DNA of 64,000 nt, from assembly GCF_008369195.1 (NCBI RefSeq), contig NZ_VOBC01000003.1, positions 124,001 through 188,000 of the forward strand. The letters run 5' to 3'. The notes beneath the pieces were generated by a model. That model did no database searches and was not told the DNA's origin. It saw only the letters and a program-made list of their open reading frames with translations. This stretch comes from Sporosarcina sp. ANT_H38 (GTDB taxonomy: Bacteria > Bacillota > Bacilli > Bacillales_A > Planococcaceae). Each line of letters opens with the position of its first letter. Within the stretch, counting starts at the first letter, position 1. Both the position numbers and the translations under genes were made by a program. This document shows positions 8,087 through 15,368 of this stretch, one piece after another.

Positions 8087-8820
8087 ATACGTTCTCCTTT
8101 TTCACTACTCTTCCCCCTTGAATACCCCTCAAACAGTCTCCCCCCATGTGGTTCCAGCACTTCATTCGTTAGGGCGATAATTCCATCTTTACGGCCAGTT
8201 TTATAAAACAAATCGAATGCTTGTACAAATGTCTGCGCAAAGTTCTTATCGAATTGATTTAGTGCACGCACAATCCATTTCGAAGATCCTATCCATTGAA
8301 CATTTGTCCGCAATACGAATTCATGTATCACATAGGCAAGCGTATTCGCTATGAAAAGTTCTTCTGCACGTTTTGTAGAGCCAATCAGATCATCTAACGC
8401 ATCCGTCACCATATACCGTTTCATTTCTATCGTTTCTATTGACCATACTTCGGGGCCTTTTTTCAATAGCTCATTAGCTTCTTCCTTTATTAAAGAAAGA
8501 ACCCCAGAATCGGATAATATGAACCCTTCGGAAACCATTCGCGGCAATGAAGGTTGAGCCCCTTCACAGTCTTCCTTAAAAAACGCCTTGTAAGATGTAA
8601 AGTTGTGAACGAACACTTCGATTGGCCATCCATACTCAATAAGCGACTCACGATACGCCGAATCTACCTTTTCATCAAAAACAACGACATCCAAATCTGA
8701 TGTTGCTGTTGCTTCTCCCCTAACAACACTTCCTGCAAGCAATGCAGCCTGGCAGTCTGGAAATTTTTCAGTTATAAACCTTTTCGCGGCTTCGACGGGC
8801 AGTAATCTGCTGCTGTTCAT
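8083..8820 (-). CDS. Nucleotidyltransferase-fold protein
   Basis: A 245-residue protein with the minimal nucleotidyltransferase motif LLAGSVVRGEAT...SDLDVVVFDE near residues 28-50, which provides the glycine-serine and two catalytic aspartates for nucleotide and metal binding. The rest is helical and resembles the substrate domain of antibiotic nucleotidyltransferase-like proteins, but I do not recognise a specific substrate. The C-terminus ends with the ATGA overlap into the NUDIX gene. It could be a small-molecule nucleotidylating enzyme; antibiotic resistance is possible but not shown. Confidence 0.8.
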   Translation of the reverse strand: MNSSRLLPVEAAKRFITEKFPDCQAALLAGSVVRGEATATSDLDVVVFDEKVDSAYRESLIEYGWPIEVFVHNFTSYKAFFKEDCEGAQPSLPRMVSEGFILSDSGVLSLIKEEANELLKKGPEVWSIETIEMKRYMVTDALDDLIGSTKRAEELFIANTLAYVIHEFVLRTNVQWIGSSKWIVRALNQFDKNFAQTFVQAFDLFYKTGRKDGIIALTNEVLEPHGGRLFEGYSRGKSSEKGERI

Positions 8821-8844
8821 ACACTCACCACTCTCCTGAAAATT

Positions 8845-9243
8845 TCAAGGTCTATATAAGGAATACACTTTTTCTGCAATCTCTATCGGATAGACATTTA
8901 GCGATAACAGATGTTCTAATTCAATCCACATCGGCTTATAAGTACCCCTATTTCTAAAATCCCCACTAAACTCTTCGCCTCCCCCCGTTCCAAATGTCCC
9001 CTCAATAACTTCAGCAATGAAAAAATACTGTATTCCAGTATGTTTAACAATTCCAAGACGTTCTTTAATGCTAATATGAACGCCTAATTCTTCTAATGTC
9101 TCTCTTATTGTGGCTTCCTCTGGACTTTCCTCATTTTCAATTCCACCGCCCGGAAAAACATAATACTGATTTCCATCTCTAACTCTTTTAATCAAAGCGA
9201 CTTTGTTATTTTCGATAATAACTGAAGAACCCCGATTCCTCAT
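8845..9243 (-). CDS. NUDIX hydrolase (short)
   Basis: A 132-residue NUDIX protein with a full Nudix box near residues 33-55: GGIENEESPEEATIRETLEELG. It resembles the MutT-like clean-up type. Its ATG overlaps the stop of the upstream acetyltransferase (ATGA), the second NUDIX-GNAT coupled pair in this array. Substrate unknown. Confidence 0.9.
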   Translation of the reverse strand: MRNRGSSVIIENNKVALIKRVRDGNQYYVFPGGGIENEESPEEATIRETLEELGVHISIKERLGIVKHTGIQYFFIAEVIEGTFGTGGGEEFSGDFRNRGTYKPMWIELEHLLSLNVYPIEIAEKVYSLYRP

Positions 9244-9794
9244 ACATCCACAACTGTTTTAGAAACATGTTCAATCAACCAACTATCTCTGTACTCTCCT
9301 TCATGCAACTCATTTTTCGGGAGCAATTTCACCTTTTTAAATCCACATTTTTCATAACAACGAATGGCTCGCTCGTTCCACGTTTGTGGGTCCATTACAA
9401 TCCGATTGGCATCTTTCTCTTCTATTAGATGTTTCACAACGGCACGGACAAGCTCTGTACCGATGCCTTTATTCCAATAAGTTGATTCACCGATGAACTG
9501 ATCCATCCCGTAGATTATTTCTGCTGAATCACCATAGCCATAAGTCCGTCTTTCATCCTCATCGACTTCATAAAACTGAATATATCCGATTGATACTTCA
9601 TCAAATTCAATTATGCAGCGTGTAGAACCGGATTCTTCTCCGAAAAAAACTTCCTCCACTTTCTCCACATCAAAAGGATTGTCTCGCCCTTCGTAATACT
9701 GAAGAATTTCCGGATCTGAAAGCCATTTAGCAAGGTGATGTTTATCGTTAATTTCTAATTCACGGATGAGCATTTCCCCAGTTTGAAACAACAC
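9240..9794 (-). CDS. GNAT acetyltransferase related to aminoglycoside AAC(6')-Ie
   Basis: About 184 residues of a GNAT enzyme. It is collinear, from memory, with the AAC(6') half of the bifunctional AAC(6')-APH(2'') resistance enzyme: KWLSDPEILQYYEGRD, EIIYGMDQFIGE, YWNKGIGTELV, a NERAIRCYEKCGF segment and LPKNELHEGE all line up. The acetyl-CoA motif is NKGIGT. Unlike the resistance enzyme there is no phosphotransferase half. The frame is open to a GTG at 9803, but the AAGGGG ribosome site touches that codon, so the GTG at 9794 (8 bases after the site) is preferred; an ATG ten codons into the longer frame is also possible. Activity on aminoglycosides is inferred, not shown. Confidence 0.82.
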   Translation of the reverse strand: MLFQTGEMLIRELEINDKHHLAKWLSDPEILQYYEGRDNPFDVEKVEEVFFGEESGSTRCIIEFDEVSIGYIQFYEVDEDERRTYGYGDSAEIIYGMDQFIGESTYWNKGIGTELVRAVVKHLIEEKDANRIVMDPQTWNERAIRCYEKCGFKKVKLLPKNELHEGEYRDSWLIEHVSKTVVDV

Positions 9795-9817
9795 TTTGTT
9801 CACCCCTTAACGTAAAA

Positions 9818-10054
9818 TTACTTACTGATCAAACCCAAAATCAATTTAAATTTGTTGCGCTCCTTTTTCATCCTTTTAAAACCTTGTCTTACATCCAATA
9901 TGAAAACGGTTTTACATATCCAAACTCTCATATATAATGAATGAATTTTCAGCGGCCCGATGATTCCCTTTTCTTCAGATTCAGTGCCATTCTCATCTTC
10001 TGTTTCCGTTCTCAACAGCCATGTGTTTCCGAAGCCTATCTCAATGAATTTCAT
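9818..10054 (-). CDS. DUF3977-like small protein
   Basis: A 78-residue basic protein beginning MKFIEIGFGNTWLLRTETE and containing EEKGIIGP and a SLYMRVWICKTVFIL segment. This pattern matches what I recall of the DUF3977 family of Bacillales, of unknown function. The start at 10054 overlaps the end of the GrpB gene by 14 bases; the frame is open further upstream but only inside the GrpB gene. Soluble, no signal peptide. Confidence 0.65.
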   Translation of the reverse strand: MKFIEIGFGNTWLLRTETEDENGTESEEKGIIGPLKIHSLYMRVWICKTVFILDVRQGFKRMKKERNKFKLILGLISK

Positions 10055-10589
10055 CGATTTCGATCTCTCGCTGAAGTAAAATCTTATCAATGAAATTCTT
10101 TTTCCCATCTGTATATGTACGTTCATCAGTAGGAAACGCTTCCGCCAATTCTTTCTTCAGTTCTTCATACTGTTTTGCAACTTCAGGATGTTCATTTAAA
10201 TAATCGCGGAAAAACGTATGCTTTTGCCACCAGTCTCCACCATATTCCACAACATGAAGGACATGTGTCTTCGTTAATGCCTCCAAATTCGAGAATTTAG
10301 CAAACACTTCTTTCCCCTCGATCTTGACCCGTCCCAAGTGATAATAGGTCGCCTCTTTCAGCTTGTGCTTATCAAATTTCTGCACTTCTTCCATCGACTT
10401 AACGCCAACAAGTATATCTAGAAGTGGCTTGGCCGCGATTCCGTCAATCGCAGTGCTGCCGATATGTTGAATGTCTACTACATGCTCGCCTATTATCGCG
10501 TTCAATTGATCCTTTTCCACTTTGAAAAGTGCTTTCCAGTTATTCGAGTGCTCCACTAATGTCACTACGTTTTTATTTAAACCTAACAT
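10041..10589 (-). CDS. GrpB family protein
   Basis: A 182-residue member of the GrpB (UPF0157) family, a nucleotidyltransferase-fold group of unknown function often seen as stand-alone genes or fused to dephospho-CoA kinase. The signature VDIQHIGSTAIDGIAAKPLLDILV lies near residues 38-61 (shown in parts: HIGSTA and KPLLDI), and the later DYLNEHPEVAKQYEELK is also typical. The ATG at 10589 follows GGGAGG by 5 bases, so it is preferred over the upstream in-frame ATG at 10604. Confidence 0.88.
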   Translation of the reverse strand: MLGLNKNVVTLVEHSNNWKALFKVEKDQLNAIIGEHVVDIQHIGSTAIDGIAAKPLLDILVGVKSMEEVQKFDKHKLKEATYYHLGRVKIEGKEVFAKFSNLEALTKTHVLHVVEYGGDWWQKHTFFRDYLNEHPEVAKQYEELKKELAEAFPTDERTYTDGKKNFIDKILLQREIEIDEIH

Positions 10590-10600
10590 TTCAACCTCCC

Positions 10601-11146
10601 TCAAAACTTCTCTTGCAACATCAACCCTACATCTCTTTGTATCTTTTTCACTACACCATCCACACCTAAGTCATCCGTCTTAATAAACGTTTCAAAACAC
10701 CTATCTTCATAAGCAGCTAAACACTTTTCTATCTGAATAAAACACCAATTCCCTGCCGTTTCTCCTCGTTGCAAAAGTCTGTTATGAATTATTTCTTCCT
10801 TTGCAGTTAAACAAAAATGAAACGTATCTTCATCAATCTTTTTCAAACCGCTAAAAATATAGTGGAAATAGTCCTTATTAAATATCGTCATCGGGATAAT
10901 CAAATTCTTGTTATATGTCTTCCTTAGGTTTTCAGCCATAGTCACAGTCATCGATTTCCATAACGCCAAATCCTGAAAATTATCTGTTCTTTCATCAGCA
11001 GTCCGTATTTCATCCGGTATGACTTGGCGTAACATAAAACCAACTACTTCAGGATCAAATAGCATGAAATTATCCAACGTCCGCACTAGCTCAGTTGCAA
11101 CAGATGTCTTTCCAACACCAAATGCACCGTTGATTAAAATAATCAT
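10601..11146 (-). CDS. TmrB-like ATP-binding protein (tunicamycin resistance family)
   Basis: A 181-residue P-loop protein with Walker A GAFGVGKTS at residues 7-15. It lines up along its length with Bacillus subtilis TmrB: MIILINGAFG, FDPEVVGFMLRQVIPDEI, IPMTIFNKDYFHYI, and an IQIEKCL segment. TmrB binds tunicamycin and protects the cell; it has a C-terminal amphipathic helix for membrane contact. The present protein is about 16 residues shorter at that end, so membrane binding is uncertain. The gene precedes GrpB by 11 bases. Function in resistance is inferred. Confidence 0.8.
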   Translation of the reverse strand: MIILINGAFGVGKTSVATELVRTLDNFMLFDPEVVGFMLRQVIPDEIRTADERTDNFQDLALWKSMTVTMAENLRKTYNKNLIIPMTIFNKDYFHYIFSGLKKIDEDTFHFCLTAKEEIIHNRLLQRGETAGNWCFIQIEKCLAAYEDRCFETFIKTDDLGVDGVVKKIQRDVGLMLQEKF

Positions 11147-11161
11147 CGTATTCCTCCTCCA

Positions 11162-11983
11162 TCACTTCTCATATGTCAAAAATGGCTCATACATCGTGAT
11201 TGCATGGTTTTCTGTAATGAATTCGTCATCGATGAGTTCGCCATTCAGGTTGTACACTTCCTTGTAAATTGAATTATGCCGTATATACCCACCCCACGGT
11301 TCCCGCGTAAAACTATGGTCTTTTTCGTAAACTTTATATGTACGATTCAATGCCATGGACGCACGCCATTCCCCGACCAGCGACTTATCTGTTAGATAAA
11401 TGATGAGCTGATACGGCTCATTCGTCTCGTTCTTTAGTTGTAAATCGAGATAATTGTATGCGCAAGTCGCACCGCTCCCGAATGGCTGGTTCCGTTTCGA
11501 ATCTGGAAAAACGTCGTAACTATGGCGATATCGCTCTGTAATCGTGAGCGGCGTATGAAGTGTCATCCAGTAAATCAAGTTCGATAACTGACACAAGCCA
11601 CCACCAACTCCTGTCGTCACTTTCCCGTAATGTAATATCATACCTTCTACATAGCCTTTCCTTTTCGTCGTACTGCCTATTAAGCGCCAATAGGAAAATG
11701 TCTCTCCAGGCTGAAGTATAATTCCGTTCAATCGTTTTGCCGCTATCTTCAAATTCGTAATCTTATTGATCTGTAATTCCATCTCAACATCTTTCAGTTG
11801 ACGGATTAGCGGGGTTCGATGTTTAAAAATGACGTGATTCAGTCTTTCATCTGACCGCTTCATAGCATACTTCTTTCCATCCATATACCATTTCGAATAC
11901 CGCTTCAATCGGTACACTTTCTTTCCGAAGAATATCCGCAACTTGCTGCGCTTTTTTGGCTTCAATGAATTCAACCACTTCAC
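11162..11983 (-). CDS. VanW family protein
   Basis: A 273-residue protein. The VanW domain spans about residues 80-220, with NGIILQPGETFSYWRLIG, the TGVGGGLCQLSNLIYW core and a final EPYQLIIYL strand. VanW proteins occur in some glycopeptide resistance clusters but are far more common as chromosomal genes of unknown function in Firmicutes. The N-terminus is very basic (MKWLNSLKPKKRSK) with no signal peptide. It ends 16 bases before the TmrB-like gene and starts opposite the ABC transporter operon; the 186-base divergent gap holds the promoters of both. Confidence 0.85.
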   Translation of the reverse strand: MKWLNSLKPKKRSKLRIFFGKKVYRLKRYSKWYMDGKKYAMKRSDERLNHVIFKHRTPLIRQLKDVEMELQINKITNLKIAAKRLNGIILQPGETFSYWRLIGSTTKRKGYVEGMILHYGKVTTGVGGGLCQLSNLIYWMTLHTPLTITERYRHSYDVFPDSKRNQPFGSGATCAYNYLDLQLKNETNEPYQLIIYLTDKSLVGEWRASMALNRTYKVYEKDHSFTREPWGGYIRHNSIYKEVYNLNGELIDDEFITENHAITMYEPFLTYEK

Positions 11984-12169
11984 CCCTCTCTACTTATTCT
12001 CCTTTCTACCAGCTTTTCCCTTTGAATTCATTGAAAAGTCAAACGTATTTCACTTACTATTTTCTGCAAGTCACCTCCCTATTGGTGTGTCTCACTGGAA
12101 TACCGAATACAGAATAAGAGAAATAACATACACTTTGGTTACAAAGAACTTTCAAACGGAGGGATTGCA

Positions 12170-12889
12170 ATGAATATCGTCAACGTTCGCAACTTGAAAA
12201 AAGCTTATGGAAAAAACGTCGTTTTAAAAGGGTTGGATTTTCAGGCAAAAGAAGGGGAAGTAATTGGGGTCATCGGGAAAAATGGCGCAGGAAAATCTAC
12301 ATTCCTTGAAATTATTATGACCATTAAACAATATGACTCTGGAACTGTCTTCGTATTTGATGAAGATATTAAGACACTCTCGACAAATCGTATGGAACAA
12401 GTTCGAAAACAAATTTCAGTTGTCCTACAACCTACACAGTTTTATCAGACACTGAAGGTAGATGAGTTGCTACGGTTATTTAAGTCCTATTACAAATCGT
12501 CAATTGACATCGAAATAATCATTGCTGATTTTAAATTACAACCACATCGAAAAAAGTACTTTAATAAACTTTCCGGTGGTTGGAAGCAAATTGTGAGCTT
12601 AGCAATCGCCTTTTTATCGCAACCCAAGCTGTTAATTTTGGACGAACCGACAACAGGCTTAGATCCACATATGCGCAATATTCTTTGGACCTACATTACA
12701 GATTACAATAAAAAAACAGGCGGTACAGTCATTCTGACAACACATAATATGGATGAAATCGAATTGTACTGCGATAAAGTAATGCTTATAGATAATGGCG
12801 TGAATGAAGTCTTCGACACCACTGAAGCAATTTTGGCAACTGGTTATAAATCCATCAATGAATTTTATTTGAACAAAGTATCCATATAA
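12170..12889 (+). CDS. ABC transporter ATP-binding protein
   Basis: A 239-residue ABC ATPase with Walker A GKNGAGKST (residues 37-45), a signature region LSGGWKQIV, Walker B LLILDEPTTGLD and a switch histidine in TTHNMDE. It belongs to the CcmA/NatA-like class that pairs with ABC-2 permeases for drug or lipid export. The ribosome site GGAGGG lies 6 bases before the ATG. The permease follows 12 bases after, and the LytTR regulator and DUF3021 gene complete a four-gene unit. Confidence 0.93.
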   Translation: MNIVNVRNLKKAYGKNVVLKGLDFQAKEGEVIGVIGKNGAGKSTFLEIIMTIKQYDSGTVFVFDEDIKTLSTNRMEQVRKQISVVLQPTQFYQTLKVDELLRLFKSYYKSSIDIEIIIADFKLQPHRKKYFNKLSGGWKQIVSLAIAFLSQPKLLILDEPTTGLDPHMRNILWTYITDYNKKTGGTVILTTHNMDEIELYCDKVMLIDNGVNEVFDTTEAILATGYKSINEFYLNKVSI

Positions 12890-12901
12890 GGGGGAGAAAT
12901 T

Positions 12902-13645
12902 ATGTTAGCGACACAGTTAAAATACGACTTACTCATGTTTTCAAGGGAATTATTTTACTTGGTTTTCACGATTGTCGTACCGCCTGTTACGTACATTTTT
13001 ATGGGGCAATTATTCGGAGATCAGACCTACGTGGGTAACTTGAGTTATGCACAAACCTATACACCTTCATATATTTTACTTATCACATTCACCACAGTAT
13101 TTTTTGCTTTCGGGTTCGACCAAGTGACGCATCGTACAACAGGTGTCGAAAAGCGAATCCGACTTTCACCTGTTTCTAAAAACACACTTCTGCTTTCGAG
13201 CATTATCCGTTCTATTATCATTACAAGTTTCGGCTATTTGTTCATTTATGCGATTGGTATGCTTGTGTATGATTTGCAGTTTCATATGTTAAATTTCATC
13301 ATGGCCTACGGATTTTTCATCTTACTTAATGCAGCTCTGCTCGTCATCGCTTCCGCTATCTACTCTTTTTTCAAAGAGGTCAAAAGTGCTTTAGTTTTCT
13401 CCATCGTCATTTTCCAAGTCGTTATTTTTACAGGGGGCTTTGCATTTCCAATTAATATGATGCCTAAATTCGTACAAGTTATCGCCAATTTCAACCCACT
13501 CTATCATATGAATAATTTGTTCATTGCTGTTTGGAACGACCAGCTTACCATTACAAACAGCACTCTTATTTCCATCAGCTATATTTCTTGTTTAGTGATT
13601 GTCGCATTGTTCATTCTCCGTTCATCCAATATAAGTCGTATTTAA
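12902..13645 (+). CDS. ABC-2 type transporter permease
   Basis: A 247-residue membrane protein with six predicted transmembrane helices in the ABC-2 pattern (helices near residues 20, 55, 105, 140, 170 and 225) and the typical late segment FPINMMPKFVQVIANFNPLYHMNN. It forms the membrane pore for the ATPase upstream. The substrate cannot be told; such two-gene exporters often remove peptides or drugs. Ribosome site GGGGGAG precedes the ATG. Confidence 0.9.
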   Translation: MLATQLKYDLLMFSRELFYLVFTIVVPPVTYIFMGQLFGDQTYVGNLSYAQTYTPSYILLITFTTVFFAFGFDQVTHRTTGVEKRIRLSPVSKNTLLLSSIIRSIIITSFGYLFIYAIGMLVYDLQFHMLNFIMAYGFFILLNAALLVIASAIYSFFKEVKSALVFSIVIFQVVIFTGGFAFPINMMPKFVQVIANFNPLYHMNNLFIAVWNDQLTITNSTLISISYISCLVIVALFILRSSNISRI

Positions 13646-13708
13646 CAGACTACTTGCTGACAATGGGCGATTAAACATATAAACTATTGTCGAGAGGGGT
13701 GTCTCGAC

Positions 13709-14167
13709 ATGAAAGTATCTTTGACTATTGATCGCGATTACGTGGAAAACAAAGTGACAATTGAGTGCGCGGAATTAGATGATTCCGTACAAGAACTTCT
13801 TGATTTTATCAAAGGGCAAGATACAGAGTTCCTCGTCGGAAAAGACGGCGATATGCAACATATTTTAAGACCAGCAGATATCCATTACTTTCATACTGAA
13901 AAAGACGGTGTTGTTGCTGTGACAGCTGCTGGTTCATTTAAACTAAAAGAGAAGTTATATGAACTTGAAGAAATTCTTCTTTCAAGTAAATTCATTAGAC
14001 TCTCCAAATCCGTCATTGCCAATCTTCATGAAATGAGCCGCTTCGAAGCTTCATTTAACGGAACATTATGTGTCTATTTCAAATCGGGCGCAAAGGAGTA
14101 CGTATCCCGGACATACGTCAATTCCATTAAAGAATCCTTGAAACTAACTAGGAGGAAAAACGAATGA
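13709..14167 (+). CDS. LytTR-domain transcriptional regulator
   Basis: A 152-residue protein made of a short N-terminal strand region and a LytTR DNA-binding domain (about residues 45-145: ILRPADIHYFHTEKDGVVAV, KLKEKLYELEEIL, FIRLSKSVIANLHEM). There is no receiver domain, so it is not a phosphorylated response regulator. Stand-alone LytTR proteins followed by a DUF3021 membrane protein are a known pair in which the membrane partner is thought to control the regulator. It probably controls the ABC exporter just upstream. The end overlaps the DUF3021 ATG by 4 bases. Confidence 0.9.
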   Translation: MKVSLTIDRDYVENKVTIECAELDDSVQELLDFIKGQDTEFLVGKDGDMQHILRPADIHYFHTEKDGVVAVTAAGSFKLKEKLYELEEILLSSKFIRLSKSVIANLHEMSRFEASFNGTLCVYFKSGAKEYVSRTYVNSIKESLKLTRRKNE

Positions 14168-14574
14168 AAACCTTTTTATATAGAAGTATCATCGGGATTT
14201 TCTTCGGTGCATTTCTCGCAATCATAATGACGAATTCAGTCGTACTCTTTAGCGGAAAAGAAATGCTAGACGGACAATTATTCTTGAAAAACTCGCTTGG
14301 ATTCATTTTCTGCGGTTGGTTTTTCACAGTCACACCGCTTATTTTTGAAAATGCAAATTTGCGTTTGTCTCAACAGACCGCACTACATTTCGTTACAGTG
14401 GTAATTCTTTATTTCATTCTGGCGTTTGGAATCGACTGGGTTCCGTTTACAGTGAAAAGCTTTTTACTCGCATTTGGAATGTTCATTGTCTGCTATTCTA
14501 TATTCTGGATTTCTTTCTATCTTTATTTCAGAATACAAGCGAAGCAATTGAATGCGGAACTTCAGGAGCTTTGA
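14164..14574 (+). CDS. DUF3021 family membrane protein
   Basis: A 136-residue protein with four hydrophobic helices (about residues 8-28, 43-62, 74-90 and 97-120) and a charged C-terminal tail, the usual size and layout of DUF3021. It is translationally coupled to the LytTR gene (ATGA-type overlap), consistent with a membrane inhibitor or sensor for that regulator. That partnership is known for related pairs; its signal here is unknown. Confidence 0.87.
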   Translation: MKTFLYRSIIGIFFGAFLAIIMTNSVVLFSGKEMLDGQLFLKNSLGFIFCGWFFTVTPLIFENANLRLSQQTALHFVTVVILYFILAFGIDWVPFTVKSFLLAFGMFIVCYSIFWISFYLYFRIQAKQLNAELQEL

Positions 14575-14582
14575 AAACATAC

Positions 14583-14619
14583 AAAAAGCCGCACCGGGAC
14601 GATTCCGAGTGCGACTTTT
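14583..14619. terminator. Bidirectional terminator between DUF3021 and LysE genes
   Basis: AAAAGCCGCAC and GTGCGACTTTT form a stem around a 14-base loop, with A and T runs on the outside. It serves the plus-strand ABC/LytTR operon and the converging LysE gene. Confidence 0.75.
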
Positions 14620-14628
14620 ACGCATAGT

Positions 14629-15249
14629 TCATCCAAAACTACTCGCTAATCTCATTGCCATATACAAAGCGACTCCCCAGACGACTAAGGCAGATACTTT
14701 ATTCAACAGCGCCATTAGCTTGCCGCTCGAATCCAACTTCCCGAAATAGCGTCCAGCAGTTGCAAGCCCTATAAACCACAGCCATGAAACGATGATTGTT
14801 GTAAGCGTAAATGCGATTCTTACATTCCCCGCGTAATTTAGTGAACTCGACCCGATAACACCAATCGTATCGAGGATCGCATGCGGGTTCAGTAAAGAAA
14901 CCGAAGTTGCAAATATGATTTGCTTCTTTGTTGAAAACCGCTCTCCATCCACTTTCGTCCCCATGGCATCACTTTTCCATAAAACAAAACCAATATAGAA
15001 CAAAAAGACAATCCCGATACTGAAAATGATGTTTTCCAGCCAGGCAAACGTCAGGACCAGAAGCGATACACCTGACACAGCTGCCACAATCAAGATCGTG
15101 TCACAAACTGCCGCAGTAACAACAACGGGAAGTGCCCTCACGAATGTCGGCTGCAATGCCCCTTGATTGAAAACGAAAACATTTTGAACTCCCAACGGTA
15201 CAATCAAACCAAAAGCAAGAATGATCCCGTGTAAAATCGCCTCATTCAT
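14629..15249 (-). CDS. LysE/ArgO family amino acid exporter
   Basis: A 206-residue membrane protein with six hydrophobic helices. The N-terminal signature LIVPLGVQNVFVFNQGA (residues 14-30) and the LLNPHAILDTIGVIG segment near 120 are those of the LysE/ArgO branch, which exports basic amino acids such as lysine and arginine. The ATG at 15249 follows GGGGTG by 5 bases; a GTG at 15267 is in frame but has no better ribosome site. No riboswitch is visible in the 100 bases upstream. Confidence 0.88.
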   Translation of the reverse strand: MNEAILHGIILAFGLIVPLGVQNVFVFNQGALQPTFVRALPVVVTAAVCDTILIVAAVSGVSLLVLTFAWLENIIFSIGIVFLFYIGFVLWKSDAMGTKVDGERFSTKKQIIFATSVSLLNPHAILDTIGVIGSSSLNYAGNVRIAFTLTTIIVSWLWFIGLATAGRYFGKLDSSGKLMALLNKVSALVVWGVALYMAMRLASSFG

Positions 15250-15320
15250 TTTCACACCCCAATTCACTCTCTACCCTTACCAATTCTAGATTGAAATGCT
15301 TTGTCCTCTTATAAAAAACA

Positions 15321-15357
15321 AGAAAAGCCGCACCAGATTATCTCCGGCACGGCTTCT
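15321..15357 (-). terminator. Terminator after the RlmI-type methyltransferase
   Basis: On the minus strand AGAAGCCG and CGGCTTTTCT form a stem, followed by a T-rich run. Its arms resemble those of the hairpin at 14583-14619 on the other side of the LysE gene. Confidence 0.7.
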
Positions 15358-15368
15358 ATACACATAAC

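Noticed and set aside
14583..15357. Similar GCCGCACC hairpins on both sides of the LysE gene, possibly ends of a mobile cassette
   Set aside because: Both fit ordinary terminators for genes that need one at exactly these spots, and similarity is limited to one stem arm.
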